Source: Halococcus sediminicola
GTDB taxonomy: Archaea; Halobacteriota; Halobacteria; Halobacteriales; Halococcaceae
DNA: 64,000 nt
Assembly: GCF_000755245.1 (NCBI RefSeq)
Contig: NZ_BBMP01000026.1
Coordinates: forward strand, 62,001 to 126,000
Reading direction: 5' to 3'
Shown here: piece by piece, positions 8,697 through 18,258 of the stretch
Numbering within the stretch: the stretch's first letter is position 1
How the letters are laid out: each line of letters opens with the position of its first letter
Notes under the pieces: generated by a model
Told to the model about the DNA's origin: nothing
The model's input: only the letters and a program-made list of their open reading frames with translations
Database searches by the model: none
Translations under genes and position numbers: made by a program

Positions 8697-9589
8697 ACCT
8701 CGGAGACCTCCAGTCGACGCGGAGCAAGGAGCGCCAGAAGGACAGCCTCCAGCAACTGCGCGAGGATTTCTATACCGATGTGGGGGCCTTCGTTGCCGAA
8801 CTCAGGACCGAACGCGAGCGCGCGGCCGAGGCCGCCGACGACCCCTTCGACGCGCCCGAGGTCCGCCGACTGACAGACGACATCAAGACCGCCGAGAACA
8901 CCGTCGAGGCCATCTACGAGCGCCGCGTCGGCAAACTCGTCAAACTCGCCAGTCTCGCCGCCGCCGGCATGCCCGCGGACAAAGACGGTCTCACGGGCGA
9001 AGAACGCGATCTGTTCGGCACGCTCGTCGCGGCCATCGAATCGAACCGCGAGCACGTCCTCGACGACGTGCTCGCCGGGAGCGGCCACACGACCGACGAA
9101 ACCGCCGCCACCGACGGACCGGCGACAGCCACCGAGACGGCCGACACGGCCGACGAGAGCGCGCACGGAGCGGCCGATACGTCACCGCCGGAGACGCCCG
9201 AATCGGTCGAACCCGAGGGCGCGGACGGGACGAGTGGGCGCGAACCCGCGCGCGAGGCCGAGGGTGGCGTCAGCGCGGCCGACGTGATGGGCGGCGAGAC
9301 GCCTGACACGGCTGAATCGACGGACTCAACGGATGAATCGGCCGACGAACCGGTGGCCGCCGATTCGGCGGCTTCGGCCGAGCGCGCACCGGCCGGTGGG
9401 GACGATGCGGGCGGCGAAACGCCGGAGAGGGACACCGAGCGGACGACCGTTCGCATCACGCGCGACGTCGGCGAGGTGTTCGGCGCGGACGAGCGGACCT
9501 ACCGGCTCGCGAGCGAGGACGTGGTGACGTTGCCCGCGGTCAATGCGACGCCGCTGCTCGAACGCGATGCGGCCGAACGGCTCGATTAG
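8693..9589 (+). CDS. GINS complex subunit (Gins51-type) with long acidic linker
   Basis: 298 residues. The N-terminal helical A domain (about 1-125) has FYTDVGAFVAEL and YERRVGKLVKLA. Residues about 130-245 are a low-complexity acidic Ala/Asp/Glu/Thr linker, and the last ~45 residues form the small B domain (VRITRDVGEVFGADERTYRL...ALLERDAAERL-like end). GINS joins MCM and GAN/Cdc45 in the archaeal replicative helicase. It is translationally coupled to priS by an ATGA overlap. Its TAG overlaps the geranylgeranyl reductase stop (convergent) by 4 bases. The linker is much longer than in non-halophiles, a usual halophile feature. Confidence 0.9.
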   Translation: MNLGDLQSTRSKERQKDSLQQLREDFYTDVGAFVAELRTERERAAEAADDPFDAPEVRRLTDDIKTAENTVEAIYERRVGKLVKLASLAAAGMPADKDGLTGEERDLFGTLVAAIESNREHVLDDVLAGSGHTTDETAATDGPATATETADTADESAHGAADTSPPETPESVEPEGADGTSGREPAREAEGGVSAADVMGGETPDTAESTDSTDESADEPVAADSAASAERAPAGGDDAGGETPERDTERTTVRITRDVGEVFGADERTYRLASEDVVTLPAVNATPLLERDAAERLD

Positions 9590-10953
9590 TACTTCGCACT
9601 CGCGCCGGTCGTCGCGTAGATGACGTCCATCAGCCCGTCGCGCTGGGACTGCCACGACTCGAACTCGTCGGGATTGTCGGGATACTCCTCGTAATGGTCG
9701 AGCAGGCGGTCGGCCTCGCGTTTGGTCTCGTAGAGGTCGAAGACCGTCTTCCAGTGGCCGAAGCTCTTGACTGCAGTCCGCAGTTTGAGCGGCAATCCGA
9801 TGGTCGCACTGCCCGAATAGAGCGCGTCCGAGAGTTTCGCGGCCGGGAGTGCAGCCAACAATCCCGTGAGATTGTTGAGACCGGTCGCCGTGACGAAGAT
9901 GTTGTAGACGTCGAGCGCCGCGTAGCGCCCGCCGAAGTGCTCCATGACACGTTCGTTGTATTCCCAGAGCGCCGCCTCGCTCACGTCGCCGTCCTCGATG
10001 GCGTCGATGGCCGCCTCGCCGGCGTACTTTCCGGCGTAGGCCGCGCCCGCGATGCCCCCGCCGGTCGTGGGATTGACGTGGGCGGCGGCGTCGCCGATGG
10101 CCATGAAGCCCGGGGCGACGCCCGAATCGTAGGGTCGGCGCGTCGGTAGCGCCGCACCGAGTTTGTCTTTGACGGTGGCGTTTTTGAACTCCGGGCGTTC
10201 GCGCAGGTCCTGTCGCAGCGCTTGGACGAGTTCCATCGGCTCCTCGCTCATCTGGAAGCCGAGTCCGACGTTGATCTCGGTGGGCGTGCGCGGGAAGTAC
10301 CAGAGATAGCCCGCCGCGCGCTGGGTCGGCTTGAGCACGAGCGCGTCCTGCCACTCGACCGGTTCGTCGACCTCGACGACCTCGCGGTACGCAGACGAAA
10401 ACTGCGAGTAGTTCACGTTCGTGTCGAACGTCGCGTCCGCGAGATCGGCTTTGTCCTGCAGGACCGAGAGCGCGCCGGCGGCGTCGATGACGAGTTCACT
10501 GCGGTACTCGACGGGGTCGCCCTGCCGTTTGGCATCGATGCCGGTCACGCGCCCGTCGGTTTGCTCGACGTCGTTCACCACGGTATCGTAGTGGAACTCC
10601 GTGCCGGCGTTCTCGGCCCCCTCGATGACGAGTTTGCCGTACTCCAGTCGGTCGATGACCGCGAGTTCGCCCGGGACGGGAATGTCGAGGACCGCGTCCT
10701 CCTGTGGGATCTCGAAGCGCCCGTGGTCGACTTCCGTGTTCGTAAACGAGGGTTCGATGTGCGATTTCGGGATCGCCTCGGGGAAGGCGTCGGCTCCCTT
10801 GAGCGCGTCGCCGCAGGCGATGTGGCCCGCTTCGTCCGCCGTTTTGCGCTCGACGATGGTGACGTCGTAGCCTGCCCGCCCGAGGGTCGCAGCGGCGTAG
10901 CAGCCGGCGGTCCCCGCGCCGACGATGGTCACGTCGGGTTCGTGTGTCGTCAT
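9586..10953 (-). CDS. Geranylgeranyl reductase family FAD protein
   Basis: 455 residues from ATG 10953 (MTTHEPDVTIVGAG). The frame is open to 10992 but the extra residues precede the conserved start. The N-terminal FAD-binding Rossmann motif is GAGTAGCYAAATLGRAGYDV; the substrate-pocket motif GYLWYFPR matches the family PxxYxWxFP pattern; the second FAD motif is IGDAAAHVNPTTGGG. These enzymes saturate the isoprenoid chains of archaeal ether lipids (digeranylgeranylglycerophospholipid reductase) or of quinones. Reducing power may come from a ferredoxin; a [2Fe-2S] ferredoxin is divergently encoded next door, which is suggestive only. Confidence 0.9.
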   Translation of the reverse strand: MTTHEPDVTIVGAGTAGCYAAATLGRAGYDVTIVERKTADEAGHIACGDALKGADAFPEAIPKSHIEPSFTNTEVDHGRFEIPQEDAVLDIPVPGELAVIDRLEYGKLVIEGAENAGTEFHYDTVVNDVEQTDGRVTGIDAKRQGDPVEYRSELVIDAAGALSVLQDKADLADATFDTNVNYSQFSSAYREVVEVDEPVEWQDALVLKPTQRAAGYLWYFPRTPTEINVGLGFQMSEEPMELVQALRQDLRERPEFKNATVKDKLGAALPTRRPYDSGVAPGFMAIGDAAAHVNPTTGGGIAGAAYAGKYAGEAAIDAIEDGDVSEAALWEYNERVMEHFGGRYAALDVYNIFVTATGLNNLTGLLAALPAAKLSDALYSGSATIGLPLKLRTAVKSFGHWKTVFDLYETKREADRLLDHYEEYPDNPDEFESWQSQRDGLMDVIYATTGASAKY

Positions 10954-11060
10954 TGGGTGACGATTGCGGGGCGCGTGGAAAAACCCTTCCAACGCGCCGT
11001 GGCCGCCATCGCGCGCTCGAATAGGTAAAGGGTTTTGTCGGGGCCGGCTGGAGTGACACC

Positions 11061-11381
11061 ATGACCGACTACACCGTGGAGTTCGTCTCGACCGGCGACA
11101 CCATCACTGTCTCGGACAAGGAGACCATCCTCTCGCGCTGTCTGGAGGAGGGTATCGCACAGGAGTACTCCTGTCGGGTCGGGATGTGTCTTGCCTGCTC
11201 GGCGAAGATCGTCGAGGGCGACGTGACCCAGCCCGCCGCGCGCGGTCTCTCCGAGCGCGAGTCCGAGGAGTACGCGCTGACCTGCATGGCGCGACCGCTC
11301 TCGGACCTGAAGATCGACCGCGGGAAGTACCCACCAAGCATCGAGGCGGACGGTGGTCAACCAGCACCGGCCGACGACTGA
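11061..11381 (+). CDS. [2Fe-2S] plant-type ferredoxin
   Basis: 106 residues. The cluster ligands are C38, C43, C46 and C75 (C-x4-C-x2-C...C), with the family contexts YSCRVGMCLACSAKI and LTCMARPLSDL. It is shorter than the ~129-residue halobacterial ferredoxin and lacks that protein's acidic insertion near the N-terminus, so it is a separate small ferredoxin. It would carry single electrons in the cytosol; the partner is not shown. Divergent from the geranylgeranyl reductase and followed by an acyl-CoA synthetase with its own start region. Confidence 0.92.
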   Translation: MTDYTVEFVSTGDTITVSDKETILSRCLEEGIAQEYSCRVGMCLACSAKIVEGDVTQPAARGLSERESEEYALTCMARPLSDLKIDRGKYPPSIEADGGQPAPADD

Positions 11382-11466
11382 ATCGGCCACAGTGACTACC
11401 GCGACGACTTGAATGGCCGGGCATAGCCGCAGACGGGTTTAGGCGAGCGGCGAGATACCACGAACC

Positions 11467-13155
11467 ATGCCCGAGTCAGCGCCGTGGTTCGACGAGTACG
11501 AGCAGTTCGGCATCCCCGAGAGCCTCGAACCGTACCCCGACGAACCGGCACATGCCTTTCTCTACGAGAGCGCCGCGGCCCACCCCGAACAGGGTCTCGT
11601 TCAACTCGGCGAGAAGGTCACGTATCCCGAACTCGCCGAACAGGTCGACAGGCTGGCGAGCGCGCTCGCCGACCGTGGCGTCAGGAAGGGCGATCGCGTG
11701 GCGACCATCCTGCCGACCTCCATCCAGTTCGTGCTCGCCGATTATGCGATCTCGCGGGCCGGCGGCGTCCACATCCCGAACGATTTCCTGGACGCCGACG
11801 ACGACCTTCGCTACCGTCTCGAACAGGGCGATCCCGAGGTGCTCATCGGACAGGACAGTCACCGCGACCTGCTGCTCTCGCTGCGCGACGACCTCGACAT
11901 CGAGCACCTGATCCTCACCGACATCGCCGACTACTCCGCGAACCCGCCCACCGACTACGACGACGTCACCGGTGTCGAGTGGCTGCCTGAAGTGATCGAA
12001 AGCGCCGACGACACGCCGCCCGACATCGAGTTCGATCCCGCTGAGGACGTCCACACCCTCTTGTTTACCGGCGGCACGACCGGCCAGCCGAAAGGTTGTC
12101 TGCTCACCCATCGGAACGTGACCGCGAACGCCTTGCAGGGAACGGCGAACATGAGTCGGATGGCTCAACTGATGCGCGGCGGCGAGACGGCGCTGATGGC
12201 GCTGCCGCTCTATCACGCCTATGGCTACTCGGTGATTCACTCGCTGGTCGAACTCGGATTGGACGTCCTCACCGTGCCGGACGCGCGCGATACCGGCGCG
12301 ATGCGTGACCTCATCGAAGAGTACGACCCCGTCATCATGATGGGGGTCCCGACCCAGTTCATGGAGATCGTCGACGAGGAACTCGGCCAGGACATCATCG
12401 GCATCTCCGGGTCGGCACCGCTCGCAAGCGAGACCAAAGACGCCTTCGAAGAGCAGAGCACGGGCGTCTCGCAGGGCTACGGTCTCTCGGAGATGTCGCC
12501 GATAACCCATTTCAATACTCGCGGCCTGCTCGACATGATGGCCGGCGGAAAATCGGACGGAAGCGGGTTCGATCAGCCGACCATCGGCGTTCCCGTCCCC
12601 GACACGGAGGTAAAACTCGTCGACGTCGACTCCGGAGAACCCATCCCACTGGACGAGGCGATCGAGGACGAACGCGAGGGCGAGATGTATCTCGACGGCC
12701 CGCAGCGAATGCAGGGCTATCTCAACACGGACAAACAGCCTTTCGACGACGAGGGGTTCGTGAGCACCGGCGACGTGGTAAAGATCGACGAGAGCGGCCG
12801 TTTCTACGTCGTCGACCGGGTGAAGAACATGATCAACGTCTCCGGACTGAAAGTCTACTCCGAGGAGGTCGATGAAGTCCTGTTCGGTCACCCCGGTATC
12901 AAACGGCCGGCAACGGTGGGCGTTCCGGACCCCGAACGGCCGGGCAGCGAGCGCGTGAAGGTCTACGTGGAGACCGATCCCGGCTACGACGGCGCACTCT
13001 CCGAGCAGGAGGTCGTCGAGTATCTCGAGGGGAAGGTCGCAAAGCACGCCGTGCCCTCCGCGGTGGAGTTCGTCGAGCGCGTTCCGCTGACCGATATCGG
13101 CAAGACCGACAAGAAGGCGCTGCGCGAGCGCAACGAGGCCGAAGTGGCGGGATAA
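11467..13155 (+). CDS. Acyl-CoA synthetase (AMP-forming), long-chain FadD-like
   Basis: 562 residues of the ANL superfamily. The ATP/AMP motif is LLFTGGTTGQPKGCLLTHRN (residues near 200), followed by YGLSEMSPI and the hinge motif STGDVVKID...YVVDRVKNMINVSGLKVYSEEVDE, ending in the catalytic lysine region ERVPLTDIGKTDKKALRE. It activates a carboxylic acid, probably a fatty acid, to acyl-CoA via an acyl-adenylate. The chain length cannot be read from sequence. Standalone gene between a ferredoxin and a glutaredoxin. Confidence 0.9.
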   Translation: MPESAPWFDEYEQFGIPESLEPYPDEPAHAFLYESAAAHPEQGLVQLGEKVTYPELAEQVDRLASALADRGVRKGDRVATILPTSIQFVLADYAISRAGGVHIPNDFLDADDDLRYRLEQGDPEVLIGQDSHRDLLLSLRDDLDIEHLILTDIADYSANPPTDYDDVTGVEWLPEVIESADDTPPDIEFDPAEDVHTLLFTGGTTGQPKGCLLTHRNVTANALQGTANMSRMAQLMRGGETALMALPLYHAYGYSVIHSLVELGLDVLTVPDARDTGAMRDLIEEYDPVIMMGVPTQFMEIVDEELGQDIIGISGSAPLASETKDAFEEQSTGVSQGYGLSEMSPITHFNTRGLLDMMAGGKSDGSGFDQPTIGVPVPDTEVKLVDVDSGEPIPLDEAIEDEREGEMYLDGPQRMQGYLNTDKQPFDDEGFVSTGDVVKIDESGRFYVVDRVKNMINVSGLKVYSEEVDEVLFGHPGIKRPATVGVPDPERPGSERVKVYVETDPGYDGALSEQEVVEYLEGKVAKHAVPSAVEFVERVPLTDIGKTDKKALRERNEAEVAG

Positions 13156-13260
13156 CGAGCCACCGGCCGAGTGCCGGTGTGGTCGTCGGGCCACCGTCGG
13201 CACCGTTCTTCGCGACCTCGGTGGCAAAACGCATTTGCCCGGACGCCTCCTAGTAGGACT

Positions 13261-13605
13261 ATGACGTTCCAACCGGAGAGCGGACTTGATCAGACGGAAG
13301 TCACCGAGCGCGTCGACGGAGCCATCGACGAGAACGAGGTGGTACTGTTCATGAAGGGCAACGAACTGATGCCTCAGTGTGGCTACTCCGACCGCGCGCT
13401 CGGGCTGATTTCCCAGTACCGCGACGATTTCGCGACGGTGGACGTGCTCGAATCCATCGACGAGTATCGAACCGCGCTCGAAGCCCACAGCGGCTGGACG
13501 ACGACCCCCCAGACGTACGTCGACGGCGAGTTCATCGGTGGCAGCGACGTGCTCGCCGAACTCGATGAGCGCGGCGACCTTGAAGCGGCGCTGGCCGGCG
13601 AGTGA
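13261..13605 (+). CDS. Monothiol glutaredoxin (Grx4/GrxD type)
   Basis: 114 residues from ATG 13261. The active-site segment LMPQCGYSDRAL is the monothiol CGFS motif with Tyr for Phe. Further family marks are WTTTPQTYVDGEFIGGSDVLAEL (the cis-Pro and GG-D glutathione-binding region). Such proteins bind and hand on [2Fe-2S] clusters rather than reduce disulfides. Haloarchaea use gamma-glutamylcysteine in place of glutathione, so that may be the cluster co-ligand; this is inference. The frame runs upstream to 13171 but that part is Arg-rich intergenic sequence. Confidence 0.92.
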   Translation: MTFQPESGLDQTEVTERVDGAIDENEVVLFMKGNELMPQCGYSDRALGLISQYRDDFATVDVLESIDEYRTALEAHSGWTTTPQTYVDGEFIGGSDVLAELDERGDLEAALAGE

Positions 13606-13698
13606 TGGGGCCGATGAAAGACAGGGAATATACGTACCGGACACGTACGAACCGACGAACGGGCAGCGTCGGCAGCACGCCCGACTGCCGGTGATACC

Positions 13699-14280
13699 AT
13701 GAACGACTGTGTATTCAAACTCCACTCGACGCTCGAACTGCCCCTCGAAGACCTCCACGAGTTCCTCGACGACCCACCCCTTCCCGAGGAACTCGAATCG
13801 ATCGACCTCACGCGCCGGAACAACACGCTCATCGTCAGTGCCGTCGCCGACGACGACTCCCTCAGTAAATACACGCCGACGGCACAGCTGAAAGCCAGCG
13901 TGACCGAAAACCGGGTCTACGAGGAGCCACCCGAAGAGCAGAAACCGCCCGCCGGCGGCCCGCGCTGGGGCGGTCCCGGCGAGGAAGACGAGATGCCACC
14001 CTCCGAACTCGTCGAGTACGCCTGCTTCAAAGGTGATCGAGAGACCGTCCTCCAGAACACCGCCGTCCAGTACGCGATGTTCGAGGTGCTCCGGGACATC
14101 GCCCGCATCGCCGAGAAAGGAACTCTCACAGCGATCACCGCCCGCGACGGCGACCTCACCGCCACCCGCATCGTCGACGGCGAGGACCGCCCCGCCTCGC
14201 TCGAAGTCGTCGAGGATCCCTCCGAAGGACCGGCCGCGAGCAAGGGCGTCGACTGGCGCAACAACGAGTTCATCTCGTAA
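13699..14280 (+). CDS. Conserved haloarchaeal protein of unknown function
   Basis: 193 residues, acidic, no membrane segments or metal motifs. The N-terminal half (MNDCVFKLHSTLELPLEDLH...IVSAVADDDS) looks like a small alpha/beta domain. A Pro/Gly-rich linker about 72-95 (PPEEQKPPAGGPRWGGPGEE) leads to a helical part (VLQNTAVQYAMFEVLRDIARIAEKG). I recognise no function. Normal codon use and a separate start argue for a real gene. It lies alone, between glutaredoxin and the Hsp20/CDC48 pair. Confidence 0.75.
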   Translation: MNDCVFKLHSTLELPLEDLHEFLDDPPLPEELESIDLTRRNNTLIVSAVADDDSLSKYTPTAQLKASVTENRVYEEPPEEQKPPAGGPRWGGPGEEDEMPPSELVEYACFKGDRETVLQNTAVQYAMFEVLRDIARIAEKGTLTAITARDGDLTATRIVDGEDRPASLEVVEDPSEGPAASKGVDWRNNEFIS

Positions 14281-14526
14281 CGCCTCGTCTCACCGGTTTT
14301 CCACGACACAGCCCCGACAGTGGCTTCGCCGTCCCGACGGTGCACGTGCCGGCAGCGTGCCTTTGCCTCCCGACGGCGTACCGTGGCACATCGGACGACA
14401 TGCCGGTCTCGATCCGATCTCCGAACACCGATATCGTTTTTCACGACGAGTACCAATCGACCCTGAACCGCAATCCCACCGCTCGGCGCTCGAAGCCCGC
14501 ACGGTGGGTCAAAATCAGAGAAACAG

Positions 14527-14533
14527 TTATATA
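14527..14533 (+). promoter_or_regulatory. TATA box of the hsp20-like/cdc48 operon
   Basis: TTATATA lies 26-32 bp before ATG 14559. Between it and the start is a perfect 5-5-5 inverted repeat CTAAC-CCAGA-GTTAG (14543-14557), a possible operator over the transcription start. Confidence 0.6.
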
Positions 14534-14558
14534 GTAGTAGAACTAACCCAGAGTTAGG

Positions 14559-14804
14559 ATGACACCACAACTCCAGCAGTTCGACGACCGCGACGGCGAC
14601 GCGCTGCGGCGGTACGAGTACGACGACAGCGTGGTCTACGCGGCCGACATCGGCACCGAGGCCGACGAGACGACGGTCGACGTCGTGGACGGCACCGTGA
14701 TGATCGTCAGCGGCGACGAGCAGGCCGATTTCGAGATCGCCGAGTCGGGAACGGCCGAAGCGATTATCAAAAACGGCGTGCTCACCGTCGAGGTGGCACG
14801 ATGA
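14559..14804 (+). CDS. Small Hsp20/alpha-crystallin-like protein
   Basis: 81 residues, beta-rich. The C-terminal segment [13 protein letters not shown] matches the end of the alpha-crystallin domain, where Hsp20 proteins have a conserved NGVL followed by a beta strand. No N-terminal oligomerisation arm is present and the domain is short, so it is a minimal or degenerate member. Its TGA overlaps the ATG of the CDC48 ATPase by 4 nt, so the two are co-translated. A role as adaptor or client holder for the unfoldase is a reasonable inference from linkage. Confidence 0.75.
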   Translation: MTPQLQQFDDRDGDALRRYEYDDSVVYAADIGTEADETTVDVVDGTVMIVSGDEQADFEIAESGTAEAIIKNGVLTVEVAR

Positions 14805-17071
14805 AACTCACCGTCAAACCGCTCAAACAGAAGGACGCCGGGCGCGGACTGGCGGCGGTCGACCGCGCGGCGATGGACGAACTCGACCTCGAAAACGGCG
14901 ACTACATCCTCATCGAGGCCGGCGAGGGCCGCGCCATCGCGCGCGTCTGGCCCGGCTATCCCGACGACCAGAACCAGAACGTGATCCGCATCGACGGCCA
15001 GCTCCGCGGCGAGGCCCAAGTGGGCATCGACGACCGCGTGACCGTCGAGAAGGCGGAGGTCAAACCGGCCCAGTCAGTCACCGTGGCGCTGCCCCAGAAC
15101 CTCCGCATCCGGGGCAACATCGGCCCCTACGTCCAGGACAAACTCTCGGGACAGGCCATCACGCAGGGTCAGACCATCCCCTTCTCGCTGGGCTTCGGGC
15201 CGTTCTCGGGCGGCTCCGGCCAGCGCATTCCCCTGAAAGTCGCCGAAACGAACCCGGACGGAACCGTGATCGTCGCCGAGAGCACCGACATCGAGATCAG
15301 CGAGAAGCCCGCCGAGGAGATCGTCTCCGACGCTGCGGGCAGCGGCAGCGGCGCGAGCGCCCCTTCAGTGACCTACGAGGACATCGGCGGGTTGGACCGC
15401 GAACTCGAACAGGTCCGCGAGATGATCGAGCTGCCGATGCGCCACCCCGAACTGTTCCAACAGTTGGGCATCGACCCGCCGAAAGGGGTTCTCCTGCACG
15501 GCCCGCCCGGCACTGGCAAGACCCTGATCGCCAAGGCGGTCGCCAACGAGATCGACGCCCACTTCGAGACGATCTCCGGGCCGGAGATCATGTCGAAATA
15601 CTACGGCGAGAGCGAAGAACAGCTCCGCGAGATGTTCGACGAAGCGGAAGAAAACGAGCCGGCGATCGTCTTCATCGACGAGATCGACTCCATCGCGCCG
15701 AAACGCGACGAGACGTCGGGTGACGTCGAGCGCCGGGTCGTGGCCCAACTGCTCAGCCTGATGGACGGGCTCGAAGAGCGCGGGCAGGTCACCGTCATCG
15801 CTGCCACCAACCGTGTCGACGCGATCGACCCCGCGCTGCGCCGTGGCGGGCGTTTCGACCGCGAGATCGAAATCGGTGTCCCCGACAAAGAGGGTCGCAA
15901 GGAGATCCTGCAGGTCCATACGCGCGGCATGCCGCTCGCGGACGGCATCGACCTCGACACCTACGCCGAGAACACGCACGGGTTCGTCGGGTCCGACCTC
16001 GAATCCCTCGCCAAGGAGTCGGCGATGAACGCACTCCGACGGATTCGTCCGGAACTCGACTTGGACGAAGAGGAGATCGACGCCGAGGTGCTCGAATCGA
16101 TGCAGGTCACCCGCGACGATCTCAAGGCGGCGCTCAAGGGCATCGAGCCGAGCGCGCTCCGCGAGGTCTTCGTCGAGGTCCCTGATGTGACGTGGGAGCA
16201 CGTCGGTGGCCTGGAAGGCACCAAAGAGCGCCTCCGTGAGACGGTGCAGTGGCCGCTCGACTATCCCGAGGTGTTCGAGGCCATGGACATGAACGCCGCC
16301 AAGGGCGTGATGATGTACGGCCCGCCCGGCACGGGCAAGACCCTGCTGGCGAAGGCCGTCGCCAACGAGGCTGAGTCGAACTTCATCTCGATCAAGGGTC
16401 CCGAACTGCTCAACAAGTTCGTCGGCGAGTCGGAGAAAGGAGTGCGAGAGGTGTTCTCGAAGGCACGCGAGAACGCCCCCACGGTGATCTTCTTCGACGA
16501 GATCGATGCCATCGCGGGCGAGCGCGGCCGCAACATGGGCGACTCCGGGGTGGGTGAACGTGTGGTCTCCCAGCTCCTCACGGAACTCGATGGGCTGGAA
16601 GAGTTGGAGGACGTCGTGGTCATCGCCACCTCCAACAGACCCGACCTGATCGACAGCGCACTGTTGCGCCCGGGCCGCCTCGACAGGCACGTCCACGTGC
16701 CGGTGCCCGACGGGGACGCCCGCGAGGCCATCTTCGAGGTCCACACGCGCGACAAACCGCTCGCCGAGAGCGTCGATCTCGCTGACCTCGCCCGGCGGAC
16801 GGAGGGCTACGTCGGCGCGGACATCGAGGCCGTCACCCGCGAGGCCGCGATGGCCGCCACCCGCGAGTTCATCGAGAGCGTCGGTCCCGAGGACATGGCG
16901 AGCAGCGTCGGCAACGTCCGCATCGACGACGACCACTTCGAGCAGGCGCTCACCGAAGTCACCCCGAGCGTCACCGCCGAGACGAAAGAACGGTACGACG
17001 AGATCGAAGACCGCTTCGACAGCGGCGAACCCGCCACCGAGGAGCGCGAGGTCGGTCGGACGTTCCAATAG
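14801..17071 (+). CDS. CDC48/VCP-type AAA+ ATPase
   Basis: 756 residues with the complete CDC48 layout: N-domain (double-psi barrel plus four-stranded barrel, about 1-185), D1 with Walker A GPPGTGKT at 234-241 and Walker [12 protein letters not shown]2 with Walker A about 507-514 and Walker [11 protein letters not shown]. Arg-finger regions RRGGRFDRE and RPGRLDRH are intact in D1 and D2. It is a hexameric unfoldase feeding the proteasome and remodelling complexes. The C-terminus is VGRTFQ, without a clear HbYX proteasome-docking motif. A second CDC48-type protein is encoded at 60458. Confidence 0.96.
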   Translation: MKLTVKPLKQKDAGRGLAAVDRAAMDELDLENGDYILIEAGEGRAIARVWPGYPDDQNQNVIRIDGQLRGEAQVGIDDRVTVEKAEVKPAQSVTVALPQNLRIRGNIGPYVQDKLSGQAITQGQTIPFSLGFGPFSGGSGQRIPLKVAETNPDGTVIVAESTDIEISEKPAEEIVSDAAGSGSGASAPSVTYEDIGGLDRELEQVREMIELPMRHPELFQQLGIDPPKGVLLHGPPGTGKTLIAKAVANEIDAHFETISGPEIMSKYYGESEEQLREMFDEAEENEPAIVFIDEIDSIAPKRDETSGDVERRVVAQLLSLMDGLEERGQVTVIAATNRVDAIDPALRRGGRFDREIEIGVPDKEGRKEILQVHTRGMPLADGIDLDTYAENTHGFVGSDLESLAKESAMNALRRIRPELDLDEEEIDAEVLESMQVTRDDLKAALKGIEPSALREVFVEVPDVTWEHVGGLEGTKERLRETVQWPLDYPEVFEAMDMNAAKGVMMYGPPGTGKTLLAKAVANEAESNFISIKGPELLNKFVGESEKGVREVFSKARENAPTVIFFDEIDAIAGERGRNMGDSGVGERVVSQLLTELDGLEELEDVVVIATSNRPDLIDSALLRPGRLDRHVHVPVPDGDAREAIFEVHTRDKPLAESVDLADLARRTEGYVGADIEAVTREAAMAATREFIESVGPEDMASSVGNVRIDDDHFEQALTEVTPSVTAETKERYDEIEDRFDSGEPATEEREVGRTFQ

Positions 17072-17412
17072 CGGACCTCCACTTTTTTACTCCTCGGGTC
17101 GGCTCACTCCGTTCGCCGACCGCTCGTCGCAAAAACCTGGACTAAAAACTCCCGCTCGCGCCTCCGGCGCTCGCGGTGAACCGCGCTCGTTCCACTCGCG
17201 CGGATGCTGCTCTGCCACAAACCGCACAGCACCGCCGAAGCCCTCGGCGCGCGCTCACTTCGTTCGCTCGCGCGCCTCGCCCTTCATCCGCCAGGGGACC
17301 GCCGCCGCACCGCAGCCGCCACCGCCGGGCGGCCGGGGCCGCCAAAATTCACGTTCGCCGTTCGACCACCGAACCAGAACCCATTACCTCGGCTGGCTCC
17401 TATCGGTTCACA
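17072..17412 (+). repeat. 341-nt intergenic region with structured repeat, copy 1
   Basis: No supported gene. Starting with a T6 tract (17083-17088) just after the cdc48 stop, about 17083-17210 match 29161-29287. Hairpin A: GTCGGC/GCCGAC (17098-17120). Hairpin C: CCGCGC/GCGCGG (17181-17203). Both have 11-nt loops beginning and ending in TC. Between them is CAAAAACCTGGACTAAAAAC. A further TCACTTCGTTC stretch flanked by complementary GC-rich arms lies near 17240-17275, then a CCG-rich tract resembling the tail of copy 2. Likely a terminator or structured RNA; not a known element to me. Confidence 0.7.
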
Positions 17413-18258
17413 ATGGTTGCCAGCCCGCTCGCAGCCGTCGGGACGGGGATTTCCGGTCAGCTCTCGGGAGTCACGACGGGCGGCTACGGGCTGGCGGTAT
17501 TCTTTCTCATCGGACTCTTCGGTGGTGCACACTGCATCGGGATGTGCGGACCGTTGGTCGCGACCTACGCCGAGCGCATGGAGACCGACGACCGTTGGTC
17601 GGGCGCGCTCACCCTCTACGAGGTACGCCAGCACGCGCTGTTCAACCTCGGGCGCACGATCAGCTACGCGCTCATCGGCGGCTTGTTCGGACTCGCCGGC
17701 GCACTCCTCTACGGAACCGTGGAACTCGCGGGCGTGCTCGGCCCGATCCAGGGCGCGATCGGTATCGTGATGGGTGGCGCGATCGTCGCGATGGGTGTCA
17801 CCCGGCTGGCGGGTTACCGACAGGGCGCGGTCGAGGGGATCGTCGCCGGCACGGGTCTCGGCTCGCTGTTCGCCCGGAGCTACACGGCCATCTCGACGCG
17901 CATCGACCGCTGGGTCAACGGCGTCGGCATCGTGGGACTGGGCGCGCTTCACGGTCTGCTCCCGTGCATGCTGCTCTATCCTGCCTTTCTCTACGCATTC
18001 GCACAGGGCTCACCCCTGCATGGATTCCTCGCGCTCGGCGCGCTCGGTTGCGGCACGATTCCGAGCGTCTTCCTCTACGGGACGGTCATCCAGTCGGTGA
18101 GCGCGCGCCAGCGACAGGTCGTCCACTACGGTCTTGGCGTACTCTTTATCGGGCTTGGTTACGTACTACTGGCGATGGGTTTCATGCGTTTCGGCGTCGC
18201 CCTCCCGCTGCCGGACATCCCCTACTACCAGCCGCTCGGACCGGGTGGGAGCGCCTGA
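17413..18258 (+). CDS. SafE/TauE-type membrane protein (UreH/DsbD-like domain)
   Basis: 281 residues, about six membrane helices. The signature GGAHCIGMCGPLV (two Cys and His near the first helix) and a second LHGLLPCMLLYP motif define the UreH_2/SafE subgroup, which lies beside CcoI/FixI-type copper ATPases in many genomes and is linked to cytochrome oxidase copper delivery. Here the stop directly abuts the ATG of such an ATPase. The frame extends to 17176 but the added part is the repeat region, so ATG 17413 is chosen. Likely handles Cu(I) or thiol redox for oxidase assembly; inferred from family and context. Confidence 0.85.
   Translation: MVASPLAAVGTGISGQLSGVTTGGYGLAVFFLIGLFGGAHCIGMCGPLVATYAERMETDDRWSGALTLYEVRQHALFNLGRTISYALIGGLFGLAGALLYGTVELAGVLGPIQGAIGIVMGGAIVAMGVTRLAGYRQGAVEGIVAGTGLGSLFARSYTAISTRIDRWVNGVGIVGLGALHGLLPCMLLYPAFLYAFAQGSPLHGFLALGALGCGTIPSVFLYGTVIQSVSARQRQVVHYGLGVLFIGLGYVLLAMGFMRFGVALPLPDIPYYQPLGPGGSA

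Noticed and set aside
9080-9450. Tandem-repeat or CRISPR-like pattern in the GINS linker
   Set aside because: The repetition comes from low-complexity acidic coding sequence, with no regular repeat unit or spacer.
11476-13758. A 760-codon open frame on the minus strand across the acyl-CoA synthetase and glutaredoxin genes
   Set aside because: It is antisense to two well-recognised genes, shows no family motif, and such long antisense frames are expected from GC-rich third-position bias.
17176-17412. N-terminal 79-codon extension of the SafE protein
   Set aside because: The extension is translated repeat DNA, Arg/Ala-rich and without a signal peptide; the membrane protein begins naturally at ATG 17413.
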